64,000 nucleotides of DNA from contig JAIMKV010000007.1 of assembly GCA_020692205.1 (NCBI GenBank), positions 40,571 through 104,570 of the forward strand. The letters are read 5' to 3'. Below, piece after piece: positions 7,865 through 18,033 of the stretch (within the stretch, counting starts at the first letter, position 1; each line of letters opens with the position of its first letter). This DNA is from Myxosarcina sp. GA_180221_E-2-1-MAG-40_15. GTDB lineage: Bacteria; Cyanobacteriota; Cyanobacteriia; Cyanobacteriales; Xenococcaceae. The notes under the pieces are model-generated. The model did not search any database. It saw nothing but the letters and a program-made list of their open reading frames with translations, and had not been told where the DNA came from. The position numbers and the translations under genes were made by a program.

Positions 7865-10800
7865 TTAATGCCAATTTTGTAACTTAGTGCTGTAGTTTCT
7901 CAACTGATTCAGAGCGCGATCGCGCTGTTGTTCAAATCCTGCTGCGATCGCAATAGAGCAAATTCCTGCTAATAATCCTACTACCCACTTTAGGAAAGAA
8001 TAAGTTAGTACCAAGATAATTAGCTGATAGATAGCGGTGAGAATTAACGTAATTGTTCCGACAAACAAAAAAGCTCTAACTTTAAAACCTAAACCAAGAA
8101 AAATCAAGCCAAAAGCGATCGCGCCAGTCACAATTCCCGAGCGATCAAGCAGTGCAACTAGGCAAATAATGCTGCTGCCGACAAGCCGAAGATAGTGGCG
8201 TTGTCGACGATGGGATTGATAGTAAGGATCGTATTGTGCAATATATAAAATCGATAAGCTAATAATTCCAGCTACCCAAATAAATTCTGTATTATATTGC
8301 CAGACTAGTCTAATTATGCCCCAGTTGATCAATCCTAGGCTGATGTAGCTCCAGCGGATATTTCTTTGCGCGTAAGCAATGCGGAGATAAAAAAGAGCAG
8401 TAACTAGCAGGCTAAGATAAGATATATTCTCTGCCATCACCAACGCCATTAGCGTCGGCATAATGAGGGCAGTACGTCGCCAGGGAGTGGCGCGCCAGCC
8501 AAAGTTTTGCCAAGGTATTTGGTAAATTAACCAAGCGACGGCGCAGGTAAAGATAACTCGCCAAGGATCGAAGAGGCTTAATCTGCTAATAATCAGACGA
8601 CTATAAACTAAGGTGGCAGCAATTTCGACTAATCCGACATACACCCACCAATCTTTAGCCTCAGATGGATCTGCCTGACGCTCTTTACCCTGAATTACAG
8701 CATAAGCACCTAAACAAAAGCTAGTCGTAATACTAACTAAAGTAAGACGAGGAGTAACACTTTCAATCGCGACACTGGCAGCAACAACTTTCAGCACACT
8801 ACTGATTGCCCAATGTAGATGAGCGATGAGAATAACTTTAGCGAGACGAAGATTTAAGAGAGTTGAATATTGGCGTTGACGATACCACCAGGCAGCAAGA
8901 CGATAGCTAAAAGCGATCGCAGCAGCGATTAAAGCTAAGATGGTTAAACCATCGGCAGCACTATTTCCTGGTGCGGATTGCATCTGGTAAATTACTAATT
9001 CATAGATGCCCAACGAGATACCTGCAAAGCCTAAATAGTTAATTACGGCATTGGTTTGATGATTGTTTTGTGGTGTATTAATCAGAATAAAAGCTACACC
9101 CAGACTTAATAATCCTGTATAGGCATTAAAAGCTGGAAGTCGCCAGATTATTCCCAATGCAGCGTAAACCAGAGGTACATGAGCTAGATTTAATCTTGCC
9201 CAGGGGGAATTAGCTTGAGCTAACCTGCCTACTACAGGCAAAGCGACTAATCCCAAGACGATATTAGTCGTGGCAACAAGCAAGTTGCTTTGCCCAAAGA
9301 GCGTGATTAACCCGACAGTGAATAATCCCCACAACCATGTCAGAGTGTATAAAACTAAATTATTGGGCTGTTGGCGATAACGCCATAAGATGGCACCAAT
9401 AAGCAAACCAGTGGTTAACAAATATTGGAAATAAACTCCAAAATGGCGCAAATCCAGATAAAGAATGCTGACAGCAGCTATTACTAAAGTAATTAGTGCG
9501 ATCGCCCAATAGTCTGCTGCGGTAATATATTTATTAATTAGTTTAAAGTTTCTAGTTTCTACCCCAACCCCTAATAATCCGTGGGCGCTACGTTGGGAGA
9601 TATAGGAAAATTTAGGCGTGTCGATGGCTTGTTTTAGATAAAGACGAAATTGATATAAACAGAGAATAGTTGCTGCACTGATGGGCAACCAATTTCCCTT
9701 CAAACTATGAAGCAGACTGGCAACCAGACTTAAGCAAAACCCCAAATGAATTATGGCAATTGCAGTACGACGCAGATTCAAGGCATTGAGCGTCATTAAT
9801 CCCGTTGCCACCGCCAAACCAATAAATCTAGTTTCAGGCGAACCAAATATTAATAATTGAGCCAAGATCAAAGCAACACAGCTTATTATAGTTGCAGTGC
9901 GACGTTGCCTGATGTTGCGGGTATGTTTGGCAACTAGGGTTAACATTCCAGGGGCAACTAACCAAACTAATCCCCAGGGAGAAGTATCAAGTGCCAGGAA
10001 ACAAGTATAGCTAACAGCACTAAGTAACAAGCCAAAATACCAACAGCTTTGCTTGAGGCTAGAAAGATAAGAGTTAGATTTAGTTCTGGATTGTTTTACC
10101 TGGCGGATATAAACTAGCAACTCGATCGCCATTAAAGCGACAAATATACTTCCCCAAAGGGGTTGACTTAAATTGGGTAAAATAACTGCGATCGCATTGA
10201 TGATCGTAATTAACCCCAGCAGGTGAGTCAGATAAATCAAGCTCTTTCTAACTGGCTGACGAAGATAAACAACATAACCTAAAGTAAGAGTAGAGAAAAA
10301 TAAGTTTAGCGATCGCCAGGTAGGATTAGATAGACTCAGACAAGTTAAGACGATACCTAGCAGTAAAGTTAAATATTCGGTATATAAGGCTAACTGGAGT
10401 TTTTGCCGACGATATAGCCAGGTAGCAAGGCAAACAAACATTATTATATAAGGAAATAGAGTTACCCCCAGTACAGACTCAGGGAAATATTCGGTTTTAC
10501 TAACAATAACGGAGAGAGTTAAAGCCTGATTACGTAAACTATCAGGAATTAATTCTGGGAGAATATAAAGAGTTTGTAAGCCAATTAAAAAGATAGCGGT
10601 TAGATCTCGCTTGTACCAATATAGTGTGAGACGTTGACTAAATAAATGAATTGCTAAGGCACTGATGCCAACAGTTTGCCAAAAGAATAATGACGAATTA
10701 GTGATACCTGCAACAATCGAGATCAACCATATTAGGGTAAATAAAATTATGCTAAATATTTGACAAGCTTGATTTAAAAAAGCATCAGCAACAGCTGTTT

Positions 10801-11860
10801 CTGGTTGAGCTTGGGAACTAACTTGAGTTTTCTTTGCCTGAGTTAAATAAATCGTGGGCAATAGCCAAGCCAATAAGGCGATCGCTAAACAATAATTAGG
10901 CGTAAGATGAATATTAGTTATTAATTTTCTAGCTAATAATAATGACCATGCTGCTAAAATAAACCACAAATCAATCGTAAAATATTGCTGTTGTGGCAGT
11001 AAAAAACGATAGTAAATTAGGCAAATTACTGCTATTCCACCATATAGCGAAATTAATGGTAAAAAGGGTATTTGCCAGCCGAGATGTAGATAGCTGAGCA
11101 ATAAAAACAGCGGCAAAAGAAATATAGTTGTTCTAGTTTTCTTGCGTAGAGGAGCAAGATAACTAGTCGCCGTTAAAATCATTGCCGACACAGCAATTAA
11201 TAACCACTCCATCTGGTTATTACCTAAACCTAAATGGTTAATCGCCCACAAGTTAATTGGTATTAATAAAGTTGCGATCGCCCCGATTGTTTGAGAAGTT
11301 AGTTTTAAACTATTCTGTCGACTCGTCCAAAAGCCAATCCCCCAAAACCCCAGAGTATAAACTAAAAGAATTAAATATTGCCCAAAATTGGGAAAGTTTT
11401 GCCACTGACTAGCAGCTAACACTCCTGAAGAAATAACAACTAAAAATATGCCTAAAAATAATAACCAGCGGATGCTTAATTCATCTAAGAATCCCTGGAG
11501 AATACGAGTAAAGAGATTTGATAATTTAGCAGTTTTAACTAAAGCTTTTTCTTCCGTCGCTAAAGTAGTTTTTGGCGGCACAACAACAGGTTTAGCTACT
11601 TCTAGATCGGGCAAAGCACAGCTTAAATGATTACGACACAGTTTTGTTACTTGTCCCTGGCTAATTAAGTTTAACTGCAACCACTGTTCCAAGCCCTCTA
11701 GCAATTCTGGCTGGTTGGCTTTAACATATACCTCTATACTCAACCAAGCATCATTTGGCAACTTGGACTGACGATGACTTCTTGTTTCAGTTGTTTCTGA
11801 TAAGAAGTCATCGCTCTGAAATTCAGTATTAGGCTCGATATAATCGCCGTTTGAAGACAT
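7865..11860 (-). CDS. Giant polytopic membrane protein, DUF2157-like
   Basis: A 1331-residue protein. The first roughly 125 residues are soluble, with a helical segment (QPELLEGLEQWLQLNLISQG) resembling the N-terminal element of DUF2157 membrane proteins. The rest is almost wholly hydrophobic, with more than 30 likely transmembrane helices and no obvious soluble catalytic domain. Similar giant hydrophobic proteins are annotated only as hypothetical in cyanobacteria. A basic C-terminus (RALNQLRNYSTKLQNWH) suggests a cytoplasmic end. Its start is a plain ATG. It lies downstream of a DUF2243 membrane-protein gene on the same strand, but about 350 bp separate them, so an operon is doubtful. Function unknown. 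Confidence 0.8.
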   Translation of the reverse strand: MSSNGDYIEPNTEFQSDDFLSETTETRSHRQSKLPNDAWLSIEVYVKANQPELLEGLEQWLQLNLISQGQVTKLCRNHLSCALPDLEVAKPVVVPPKTTLATEEKALVKTAKLSNLFTRILQGFLDELSIRWLLFLGIFLVVISSGVLAASQWQNFPNFGQYLILLVYTLGFWGIGFWTSRQNSLKLTSQTIGAIATLLIPINLWAINHLGLGNNQMEWLLIAVSAMILTATSYLAPLRKKTRTTIFLLPLFLLLSYLHLGWQIPFLPLISLYGGIAVICLIYYRFLLPQQQYFTIDLWFILAAWSLLLARKLITNIHLTPNYCLAIALLAWLLPTIYLTQAKKTQVSSQAQPETAVADAFLNQACQIFSIILFTLIWLISIVAGITNSSLFFWQTVGISALAIHLFSQRLTLYWYKRDLTAIFLIGLQTLYILPELIPDSLRNQALTLSVIVSKTEYFPESVLGVTLFPYIIMFVCLATWLYRRQKLQLALYTEYLTLLLGIVLTCLSLSNPTWRSLNLFFSTLTLGYVVYLRQPVRKSLIYLTHLLGLITIINAIAVILPNLSQPLWGSIFVALMAIELLVYIRQVKQSRTKSNSYLSSLKQSCWYFGLLLSAVSYTCFLALDTSPWGLVWLVAPGMLTLVAKHTRNIRQRRTATIISCVALILAQLLIFGSPETRFIGLAVATGLMTLNALNLRRTAIAIIHLGFCLSLVASLLHSLKGNWLPISAATILCLYQFRLYLKQAIDTPKFSYISQRSAHGLLGVGVETRNFKLINKYITAADYWAIALITLVIAAVSILYLDLRHFGVYFQYLLTTGLLIGAILWRYRQQPNNLVLYTLTWLWGLFTVGLITLFGQSNLLVATTNIVLGLVALPVVGRLAQANSPWARLNLAHVPLVYAALGIIWRLPAFNAYTGLLSLGVAFILINTPQNNHQTNAVINYLGFAGISLGIYELVIYQMQSAPGNSAADGLTILALIAAAIAFSYRLAAWWYRQRQYSTLLNLRLAKVILIAHLHWAISSVLKVVAASVAIESVTPRLTLVSITTSFCLGAYAVIQGKERQADPSEAKDWWVYVGLVEIAATLVYSRLIISRLSLFDPWRVIFTCAVAWLIYQIPWQNFGWRATPWRRTALIMPTLMALVMAENISYLSLLVTALFYLRIAYAQRNIRWSYISLGLINWGIIRLVWQYNTEFIWVAGIISLSILYIAQYDPYYQSHRRQRHYLRLVGSSIICLVALLDRSGIVTGAIAFGLIFLGLGFKVRAFLFVGTITLILTAIYQLIILVLTYSFLKWVVGLLAGICSIAIAAGFEQQRDRALNQLRNYSTKLQNWH

Positions 11861-12208
11861 AAGAAATTAGAAGTCACCTTACGCCTTATTTATATCTTAA
11901 TTTGCTTGAATTTGGCATAATCTAACCACAGAAGACAATTAAAATAGATGGTTATTTTATTTTAAGTTTATCTTATATTTAAACAAGACATAACATAGTT
12001 TAAGTAAGTTTACGCTGTTTAAATATAAGACATCTCGTTAGTTCAGTTTGATGCTTTAAACTAATAATAGTAAGTGACATTGGGCAAGCAATTAACTTGT
12101 GCTACCTATCTTTAAATAAAAGCCTTTAAATATTAATTAATTAGTAACTTATAATGCTGTTGATTGCTAACCAAAGTAGAGAAATACAATCGCAAATATC
12201 AAATATAT
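11861..12208. other. Spacer with a 15-bp inverted repeat
   Basis: It holds an AT-rich inverted repeat, 11971-11985 against 12016-12030, exact over 15 bp with a 30-nt spacer. It lies between the 3' end of the DUF2243 gene and the start of the giant membrane protein gene (both minus strand). It could be a weak terminator, a cruciform or a remnant of a small mobile repeat. No gene is visible. Confidence 0.5.
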
Positions 12209-12703
12209 TTATTTCTTGACTGTCTCAAAGGATGAATGTTGATTGAGAACCACTCCACCAATAATTGTCGACAAAATACCTGCGCCAATGAAGCTTAAAT
12301 CCCAAGCAAGCTGATGTACTCCTGGCTTGACATGATGAATTTGTAGAAGATGATGGCTCAAAATACCTTCGATGATGTTAAACATACCTGCACCAATGCA
12401 AAAAGCCCCGATCAAAACCGAGGTGGATAGATCTACGTCATCTCGTCTAACTGCTAACCATAATACAATTAATCCTGCGATCGTCATCAACCAGTCTACA
12501 AGATGAAACAAACCATCACCCAAAGTATTTAATTCTAAAGCAGCAACAGTATTACTGCTTTCAACGTTAGTAAACATATGATGCCATTGCAGCAGCTGAT
12601 GGAAAACAATCCCATCAAAAAATCCAGCTTGTCCTAAACCCAGTAAGATTCCTGCAATAACTAAAGGCTGAAGATTTAAGCGACTAATATTTTCCGACTT
12701 CAT
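12209..12703 (-). CDS. DUF2243 membrane protein
   Basis: An integral membrane protein of a family with no settled function. LGLGQAGFFDGIVFHQLLQW and LGDGLFHLVDWLMTIAGLIV, with repeated His residues (FHQLLQWHH, LSHHLLQIHHVKPG), are the DUF2243 hallmarks and might bind metal. Four transmembrane helices are likely. The frame runs upstream to 12793, but the extra 30 residues are basic and unlike the family, so I take the ATG at 12703 (MKSENIS). There is no clear ribosome binding site. Confidence 0.8.
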   Translation of the reverse strand: MKSENISRLNLQPLVIAGILLGLGQAGFFDGIVFHQLLQWHHMFTNVESSNTVAALELNTLGDGLFHLVDWLMTIAGLIVLWLAVRRDDVDLSTSVLIGAFCIGAGMFNIIEGILSHHLLQIHHVKPGVHQLAWDLSFIGAGILSTIIGGVVLNQHSSFETVKK

Positions 12704-13177
12704 TTTGTGGTAATTATATCGTTGAGATCGAGGATGAAAATATTTTAATAATTTCAACTTGGCATTTAATCTCGCTGCACTGCTAAAAAGCAACTTTTTT
12801 AGCTAATTTTTTGCATCTTAAAATAACTAATTGACTACTTTATCTATCGGTAGGAATAAATAATTTTCAGGTCAACTTTTGACGGAATTAACCCCATAAA
12901 ATTTAATAATTTGCAACTTTAGTTAGATGCAAGTTTTTTTTCTTGCCTATCTTGAGATTATTTTAGATAAATTAACTCTGTTTTCTCCCTCTTTGAGTAG
13001 AAGCAAAGATTAAGGCGATCGCACTAAAATCACTGAATCTTTCACCGCAGTTGAAGCGACTAGCCCTCCTGCTAGAGTTGATAACAGAGACGAATCAATC
13101 TAGAACATGCGAGTACACATAGCGCGATCGCTAATCAAAACATCGTTGCTCGATACGAGTTCATCCTGGCATGAAGC
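12704..13177. other. Spacer between metH and the DUF2243 gene
   Basis: AT-rich, with several HIP1 sites and no convincing gene on either strand. The minus-strand promoter of the DUF2243 gene must lie in the left part. Confidence 0.3.
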
Positions 13178-13246
13178 CTGCAAGTTCAGCTCAAAAGTTT
13201 GCTAGACAAACAAATAAGTTTTGAAACTTGCAGACTAACTTAGTCT
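13178..13246. other. Structured region downstream of metH
   Basis: Nested inverted repeats. CTGCAAGTT (13178-13186) pairs with AACTTGCAG (13225-13233), with CAAAA/TTTTG and GTTTG/CAAAC helices inside. A 15-nt palindrome, AGACTAA-C-TTAGTCT, overlaps at 13232-13246. It lies just past the metH stop on the 3' side. It has no T run, so a 3'-end processing structure or repeat element is as likely as a terminator. Confidence 0.5.
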
Positions 13247-13267
13247 TGCCCACCAAAAAAAGCACAA

Positions 13268-16200
13268 TTAAGTACTAAAGTATCTCGCCACAGGATGATA
13301 GGTAATAATCGCTGTCGTAGATTGCTCTGGATACAGTTGCTCGCTTTCATCCATATACATATTGATTTGCTTAGTATCTAACAAATCCAGTTGTTTAAAC
13401 TGATCTTCAATATTAGGACAAGCAGGATAACCAAAGCTATAGCGTGAACCTCGATAGCGTTGTTGCAAGATATCGCGGATGTTGCTTGATTCCTCGGCTG
13501 CGAAACCTAACTCATTGCGAATTCTAGCATGAGTCCATTCTGCTAAGGCTTCTGCCATCTGTACCGCCATACCGTGATAGTACAAATAATCTGTGTAATT
13601 ATCGGCTTGAAATAGCTTTTGGGCATATTCAGTGGCGATCTCTCCCACAGTTACCGCCTGCATCGGAAAAACATCAATCTGACCAGATTCTTTGGTGGCA
13701 AAGAAATCAGCAATACAAAGACGTTTACCCGAACTTTGACGCGGGAATTCAAACGAGGTTACAGGATCCCGTGAGGGCGAACGGCTGTTCGCCCTCACGG
13801 GATCGTAAACGTGCAGCGTATTACCTTCAGCATTACAAGGAAAATAACCATAAATAACCGTGGGATGTAATAGGTTATCAGCGATAATTCTTTGTTTCCA
13901 CTCTTCTAAAATTGGGTTAACTTTTCTGGCTAAAAACTCATCGTATTGTTCCCGCGAGTGTTCTTTTGGCTTACGAAATTGCCATTGCCCGACGAATAAT
14001 GCTTGTAAATCCAGATAAGGAAAAACCTCTTGAATGGGGATATCTTCGGGTTTTAATATTTTACTACCCCAAAAAGGAGGTGTCGGGCGATCAACATCTA
14101 AACTTACTGATTCCGAACGTCTGGTATCTATGACTAAAGGTTGTTCTGGCTGACTAACTTCATCGACAAAAATTTTATCTCGATTTTCTCCTGCAAATGG
14201 TTGTTCGAGAATGTTGTCTGTAGGAGTGAACGGCTGTTCGCCATTACCATTGTCAGCCTCATTCAAAAAACCTTGAAAATCGTCCCAATTATCATCCGCT
14301 TTAGCTGGCATTAGTTTATCCATAAAATGCAAATCTGCAAAAGCATCTTTGCCATAGACAACTTTTCCTTTATAGACATTTTGACAATCTTGATGAACAA
14401 ATTTAGGAGTTAAGGCCGCGCCACCTAAGATAACAGGAACAGTAATACCTTTCTCATTAAAAGTTTCTAAATTATCTTTCATGAAAGCGGTAGATTTTAC
14501 CAACAAACCACTCATAGCAATACAGTCTGGCCGATGTTCTTCGTAAGCTTTAATAATATTTTCAACTGGCTGCTTAATTCCCAGGTTGATTACTTTATAA
14601 CCATTATTGGATAAGATAATATCAACGAGGTTCTTGCCAATATCATGAACGTCACCCTTAACTGTAGCGATCACAAATTTACCTTTACCACTATCGTCAG
14701 CTTCTTCTTTATCCATGTGTGGTTCTAGATGGGCTACCGCAGCCTTCATCGTTTGCGCCGACTGAAGTACGAAAGGAAGTTGCATTTGTCCTGAACCAAA
14801 TAGTTCCCCGACAACTTTCATCCCGTCTAACAAGAAAATATTGACAATATCTAACGGTGGATATTGTTGTAAAGCTTCATCCAAAGCTTCAGCCAAACCG
14901 ATACGTTCACCATCAATTATATGCTGTTTTAATCTGTCTTCAATCGGTAGATTTTTATCATTAGATCGATCTCGCTTAGTGGTTTTTCCTTCAAATAAAG
15001 TTGTGAGTTCACCTAAAGGATCGTAAGTACAAATATCACCGTCAAATTTTCGTCTATCATAAATTAAATCAGTACAAATTTTCTGATGATCGGGATCAAT
15101 TTTTGCCAGAGGTAAAATTTTATTCGCACTAACAATAGCCGAATCTAATCCCACCTGCATACACTCATGTAAAAAAACTGAATTTAATACCTGTCTCGCA
15201 GCAGGATTCAAACCAAAGGAGACGTTAGATACTCCTAATAAAATATGACAGCCTGCTAATTCTTCTCTGATTCTTTTAATTGCTTCAACTGTCGCCTTAC
15301 CATTTTCCCTGTCTTCTTCAATCCCTGTAGACACGGGTAAGGCCAGAGGATCGAAAAAGATTTCTTGAGGCGGGATCCCATATTCAACGGCTGCATTATA
15401 AGCACGTTGAGCAATCTCGAACTTTTGATCCGCAGTCCGTCCCATACCATCTTCATCGATAGTACCAATAACTAACCCTGCGCCGTATTTCTTAGCTAAA
15501 TCTAAGACTTGATAAAATCTTTCTTCTCCATCTTCATAATTAGTGGAGTTGAGGATACATTTCCCACCAGCAACTTTTAACCCCGCTTCCATTTTTGTCC
15601 ATTCAGTGGAGTCAAGCATTAAAGGAAGAGTGACATTATTAACTAGACGGGAAGCTAGTTCGTGCATATCCTTTTCCCCGTCTCGTCCCACATAGTCCAC
15701 GTTAACATCTAAAACGTGTGCGCCTTCTTTTACCTGCGACTTAGCCAGAGAAACTAAACTATCCCAATCTTCTGCATTTAGTAATTCTCGACATTTTTTA
15801 GAACCGCTGGCGTTTAATCTTTCTCCGACAATCAAGAACGAATTATCTTGAATATAAGGTTGAGTACTATAAATCGAAGCTGCGGAAGGTTCATAGTTCG
15901 GATGACGTTCTTTGGGTTTCAAATCTTGCGTCATCTCGGCCAAGGCTTGGATGTGATCGAATCTTGTACCACAACAACCACCAACTATCTGCACTCCCAA
16001 ATCTTCGACAAAGTGCATCAATGCCATACGAAGTTCTATCGGCGTAAGCTTATAGTGCGCCTGTCCACCAACGTTTTCGGGTAAACCTGCATTGGGTACA
16101 CAAGAAACAATAAACGGTGAATGTTCCGACAGATATTTAATATGATCCTTCATCAAATCAGGACCAGTAGCGCAGTTTAAACCCAAAATATCAATCGGAT

Positions 16201-16855
16201 AGCGTTCTAAAATTGCCAAAGCTGCATCTATTTCTGTCCCCACTAACATTGTTCCCATTTGTTCCATCGTCACGGAAACCATCAAGGGAAGTCTCGCACC
16301 TTTTTGATCAAATACTTCTTCTATGGCATTTAAAGCTGCCTTAATCTGTAATACGTCCTGACAAGTTTCGACTAGCATCAAGTCTACGCCGCCGTCATAC
16401 AAGGCTTCAGCTTGCTCGCTGTAAGCATCTTTGAGACTATCAAAATCAATATGTCCTAGGGTTGGTAACTTAGTACCAGGGCCGATTGAACCAGCAACAA
16501 AACGAGGTTTTTCGGGTGTAGAGTATTCTGTAGCGACTCGCTTCGCTAATTCCGCAGCAGTTTTATTAAGATAGTAAGCCTGATCTGCTAAATCATATTC
16601 TGCTAAAACTAATTTAGTCCCCCCGAAAGTGTTAGTTTCAATCACATCAGCACCTGCTTCGAGGAAACCACGATGGACTGTCTCTACAGCTTCGGGTTTG
16701 GTATGGACTAAGTATTCATTACATCCTTCGTATGCTGCACCACCAAAATCTTCAGCGGTTAGGTTTTGTACTTGAAGATTTGTCCCCATCGCGCCATCTA
16801 ATACTAGTACAGGGCGATTTGGGCTATTGAGACGGTTAAGAAAGTTACTGTTCAT
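13268..16855 (-). CDS. metH: Cobalamin-dependent methionine synthase
   Basis: Transfers the methyl group of methyltetrahydrofolate to homocysteine via cobalamin. The 1195 residues show all four modules. First is a homocysteine-binding barrel (about 1-325, with LGLNCATG and the VGGCCGT zinc cysteines), then a pterin-binding barrel (about 345-610). Next come the cap and B12 domain with GDVHDIGKN, whose axial His is about residue 737, and last a C-terminal AdoMet reactivation domain (about 900-1190). Two palindromic repeats sit inside the coding sequence: an exact hairpin at 13765-13804, in frame in the reactivation domain (about residues 1018-1031), and a decayed copy at 14220-14247 in the linker after the B12 domain. 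The frame stays open, so the enzyme is probably functional. No upstream riboswitch was seen. Confidence 0.95.
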   Translation of the reverse strand: MNSNFLNRLNSPNRPVLVLDGAMGTNLQVQNLTAEDFGGAAYEGCNEYLVHTKPEAVETVHRGFLEAGADVIETNTFGGTKLVLAEYDLADQAYYLNKTAAELAKRVATEYSTPEKPRFVAGSIGPGTKLPTLGHIDFDSLKDAYSEQAEALYDGGVDLMLVETCQDVLQIKAALNAIEEVFDQKGARLPLMVSVTMEQMGTMLVGTEIDAALAILERYPIDILGLNCATGPDLMKDHIKYLSEHSPFIVSCVPNAGLPENVGGQAHYKLTPIELRMALMHFVEDLGVQIVGGCCGTRFDHIQALAEMTQDLKPKERHPNYEPSAASIYSTQPYIQDNSFLIVGERLNASGSKKCRELLNAEDWDSLVSLAKSQVKEGAHVLDVNVDYVGRDGEKDMHELASRLVNNVTLPLMLDSTEWTKMEAGLKVAGGKCILNSTNYEDGEERFYQVLDLAKKYGAGLVIGTIDEDGMGRTADQKFEIAQRAYNAAVEYGIPPQEIFFDPLALPVSTGIEEDRENGKATVEAIKRIREELAGCHILLGVSNVSFGLNPAARQVLNSVFLHECMQVGLDSAIVSANKILPLAKIDPDHQKICTDLIYDRRKFDGDICTYDPLGELTTLFEGKTTKRDRSNDKNLPIEDRLKQHIIDGERIGLAEALDEALQQYPPLDIVNIFLLDGMKVVGELFGSGQMQLPFVLQSAQTMKAAVAHLEPHMDKEEADDSGKGKFVIATVKGDVHDIGKNLVDIILSNNGYKVINLGIKQPVENIIKAYEEHRPDCIAMSGLLVKSTAFMKDNLETFNEKGITVPVILGGAALTPKFVHQDCQNVYKGKVVYGKDAFADLHFMDKLMPAKADDNWDDFQGFLNEADNGNGEQPFTPTDNILEQPFAGENRDKIFVDEVSQPEQPLVIDTRRSESVSLDVDRPTPPFWGSKILKPEDIPIQEVFPYLDLQALFVGQWQFRKPKEHSREQYDEFLARKVNPILEEWKQRIIADNLLHPTVIYGYFPCNAEGNTLHVYDPVRANSRSPSRDPVTSFEFPRQSSGKRLCIADFFATKESGQIDVFPMQAVTVGEIATEYAQKLFQADNYTDYLYYHGMAVQMAEALAEWTHARIRNELGFAAEESSNIRDILQQRYRGSRYSFGYPACPNIEDQFKQLDLLDTKQINMYMDESEQLYPEQSTTAIITYHPVARYFST
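13765..13804. repeat. 40-bp perfect hairpin repeat inside metH
   Basis: The arms GATCCCGTGAGGGCGAAC (13765-13782) and their exact complement (13787-13804) flank the loop GGCT. Translated, it adds a short Arg/Ser/Pro-rich loop ([10 protein letters not shown]) just before TSFEFPRQ. The core GGCGAAC-GGCT-GTTCGCC is a palindrome type widespread in cyanobacterial spacers. Confidence 0.85.
14220..14247. repeat. Diverged second copy of the metH palindrome
   Basis: GTGAACGGCTGTTCGCC at 14226-14242 differs from the core of the exact hairpin by one base in 17. The outer arms (GTAG...TTAC) have decayed. It codes for part of the Gly/Asn/Glu-rich linker between the B12 and reactivation domains. Confidence 0.65.
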
Positions 16856-17094
16856 GGTTCGCGACTGCGGATCAACAGGTTAAATTACATTAAGTCTTAT
16901 TATATGGTTGTCTTTGAAAAAAAGGGGAGTTGATCTCGATATCATTTGGAATCTAACCGATAAATTTATCTGTGTTTATCTGCGTTCATCTGTAGATATT
17001 TTTTCTGGCGCACCAGACGCAAAAACTCAAATTGGCAGACTATTAAATATAAGTCAAAAAATTTTACAAATATTCTAGTTAAGATGAAAAATAA
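16856..17094. other. Spacer upstream of metH with decamer repeats
   Basis: It holds three imperfect ATCTGYGTTY-type decamers in tandem at 16968-16997. The same ATCTGCGTTCATCTGT string recurs at 30418-30437. It probably also contains the metH promoter. No gene is visible. Confidence 0.5.
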
Positions 17095-17711
17095 AAATAT
17101 AAATATTTTAAGAGTATTTTAACTTATTGGTCACAATCAAAAGCATTTATCAAGCTTTATCCTTGGATTGCTAGAAATCCAAATACTCCTATTATCTTTT
17201 TAGATATTTTCAGTAAAAAGTTTTGCTCTAAAAATGGAGCAATTGGGTTAGCTAAAAATTACAATACTCCTAAAGAAATTTTAGTCTATCTAACAAATAA
17301 ATACAGAGCTAAATATTATTATGGCTGTTTTTATGATGATCTAAGATTTGCTTTGGCTATGAATATCAATTCTCCTGACGAAGATCCAGAAACATTTCAT
17401 ACATTAGTTTTTATAATAAAAAGTTAACCAATTCTGTTTTCAATAATTTAGATTTTTTTGGTGATTGTTTATTAGAAACAATCAAATACACTAAGCGATA
17501 TAATCGCTTTTTATTAACACAAAATAACTTGCCTTTAAAAATTTTAGAATATATTTTAGAAAGGCAATCAAATAGTCCTCATATATGCGATCGCAAATTT
17601 GTAGCTAGACATTCAAAAACGCCAAAACATATTTTGGAAAAATTAACTCAAGACGAAAATCGTGGTGTTCGTGATGCTGCAAAATATAGACTAGAACAAC
17701 GTAATTTATAA
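17095..17711 (+). pseudogene. Frameshifted LRV/HEAT-like repeat protein
   Basis: Two consecutive plus-strand frames make one protein. The first (17095 to a stop at 17425-17427) reads WIARNPNTPIIFLDIF, then KNYNTPKEILVYLTNK, with no ATG start. The second continues in another frame to 17711, with SKTPKHILEKLTQDENRGVR. The recurring N/K-x-x-TPxxIL pattern is that of leucine-rich variant or HEAT-like repeats in cyanobacterial proteins. One extra T in the T5 run near 17407-17411 would join the frames. The 5' end is also missing a start: an ATG at 17084 is in yet another frame. Either it is a decaying gene or there are sequencing errors. Confidence 0.6.
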
Positions 17712-17778
17712 TTATCTTAAATTAACTGTCAATCGGAATGAGCCGCTACCAAGAGTATTGATTCTCAATTATCTCAAT

Positions 17779-17994
17779 TTATTTAGCTTCTTCTAACTGA
17801 TCCAAGCGTAACCAGACACTAGGAGTAGGAACATAAAACTGAATTAGAGCATATTCATCATTTAGCTCTAAAATCTGTCCTTTAGTGTCGAACAAATAAG
17901 AGGGAAGCCTAGAATCACTTGCCTGCGCTTCTAGACTGCCTTCTATCTTTTCTTTAACTACACGAATTAGTGAACCTTTCTTAATGTCTGGCAT
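17779..17994 (-). CDS. ndhO: NAD(P)H-quinone oxidoreductase subunit O
   Basis: A small cyanobacteria/plastid-specific subunit of the thylakoid NDH-1 complex, peripheral and stromal/cytoplasmic, involved in respiratory and cyclic electron flow. The 71-residue protein starts MPDIKKGSLIRVVKEKIEGS and ends SVWLRLDQLEEAK, the conserved pattern of NdhO over nearly its full length. The gene lies 39 bp downstream of an alpha/beta hydrolase gene on the same strand, so the two may be cotranscribed. Other ndh genes are not nearby, which is normal for ndhO. Confidence 0.93.
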   Translation of the reverse strand: MPDIKKGSLIRVVKEKIEGSLEAQASDSRLPSYLFDTKGQILELNDEYALIQFYVPTPSVWLRLDQLEEAK

Positions 17995-18033
17995 AGTTAC
18001 TGACTGTGATTATTTTGATAATTCCTAACTAGA

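Noticed and set aside
16856..17100. Cobalamin or SAM riboswitch upstream of metH
   Set aside because: No B12-box or SAM-I-like conserved core is recognisable before the metH ATG.
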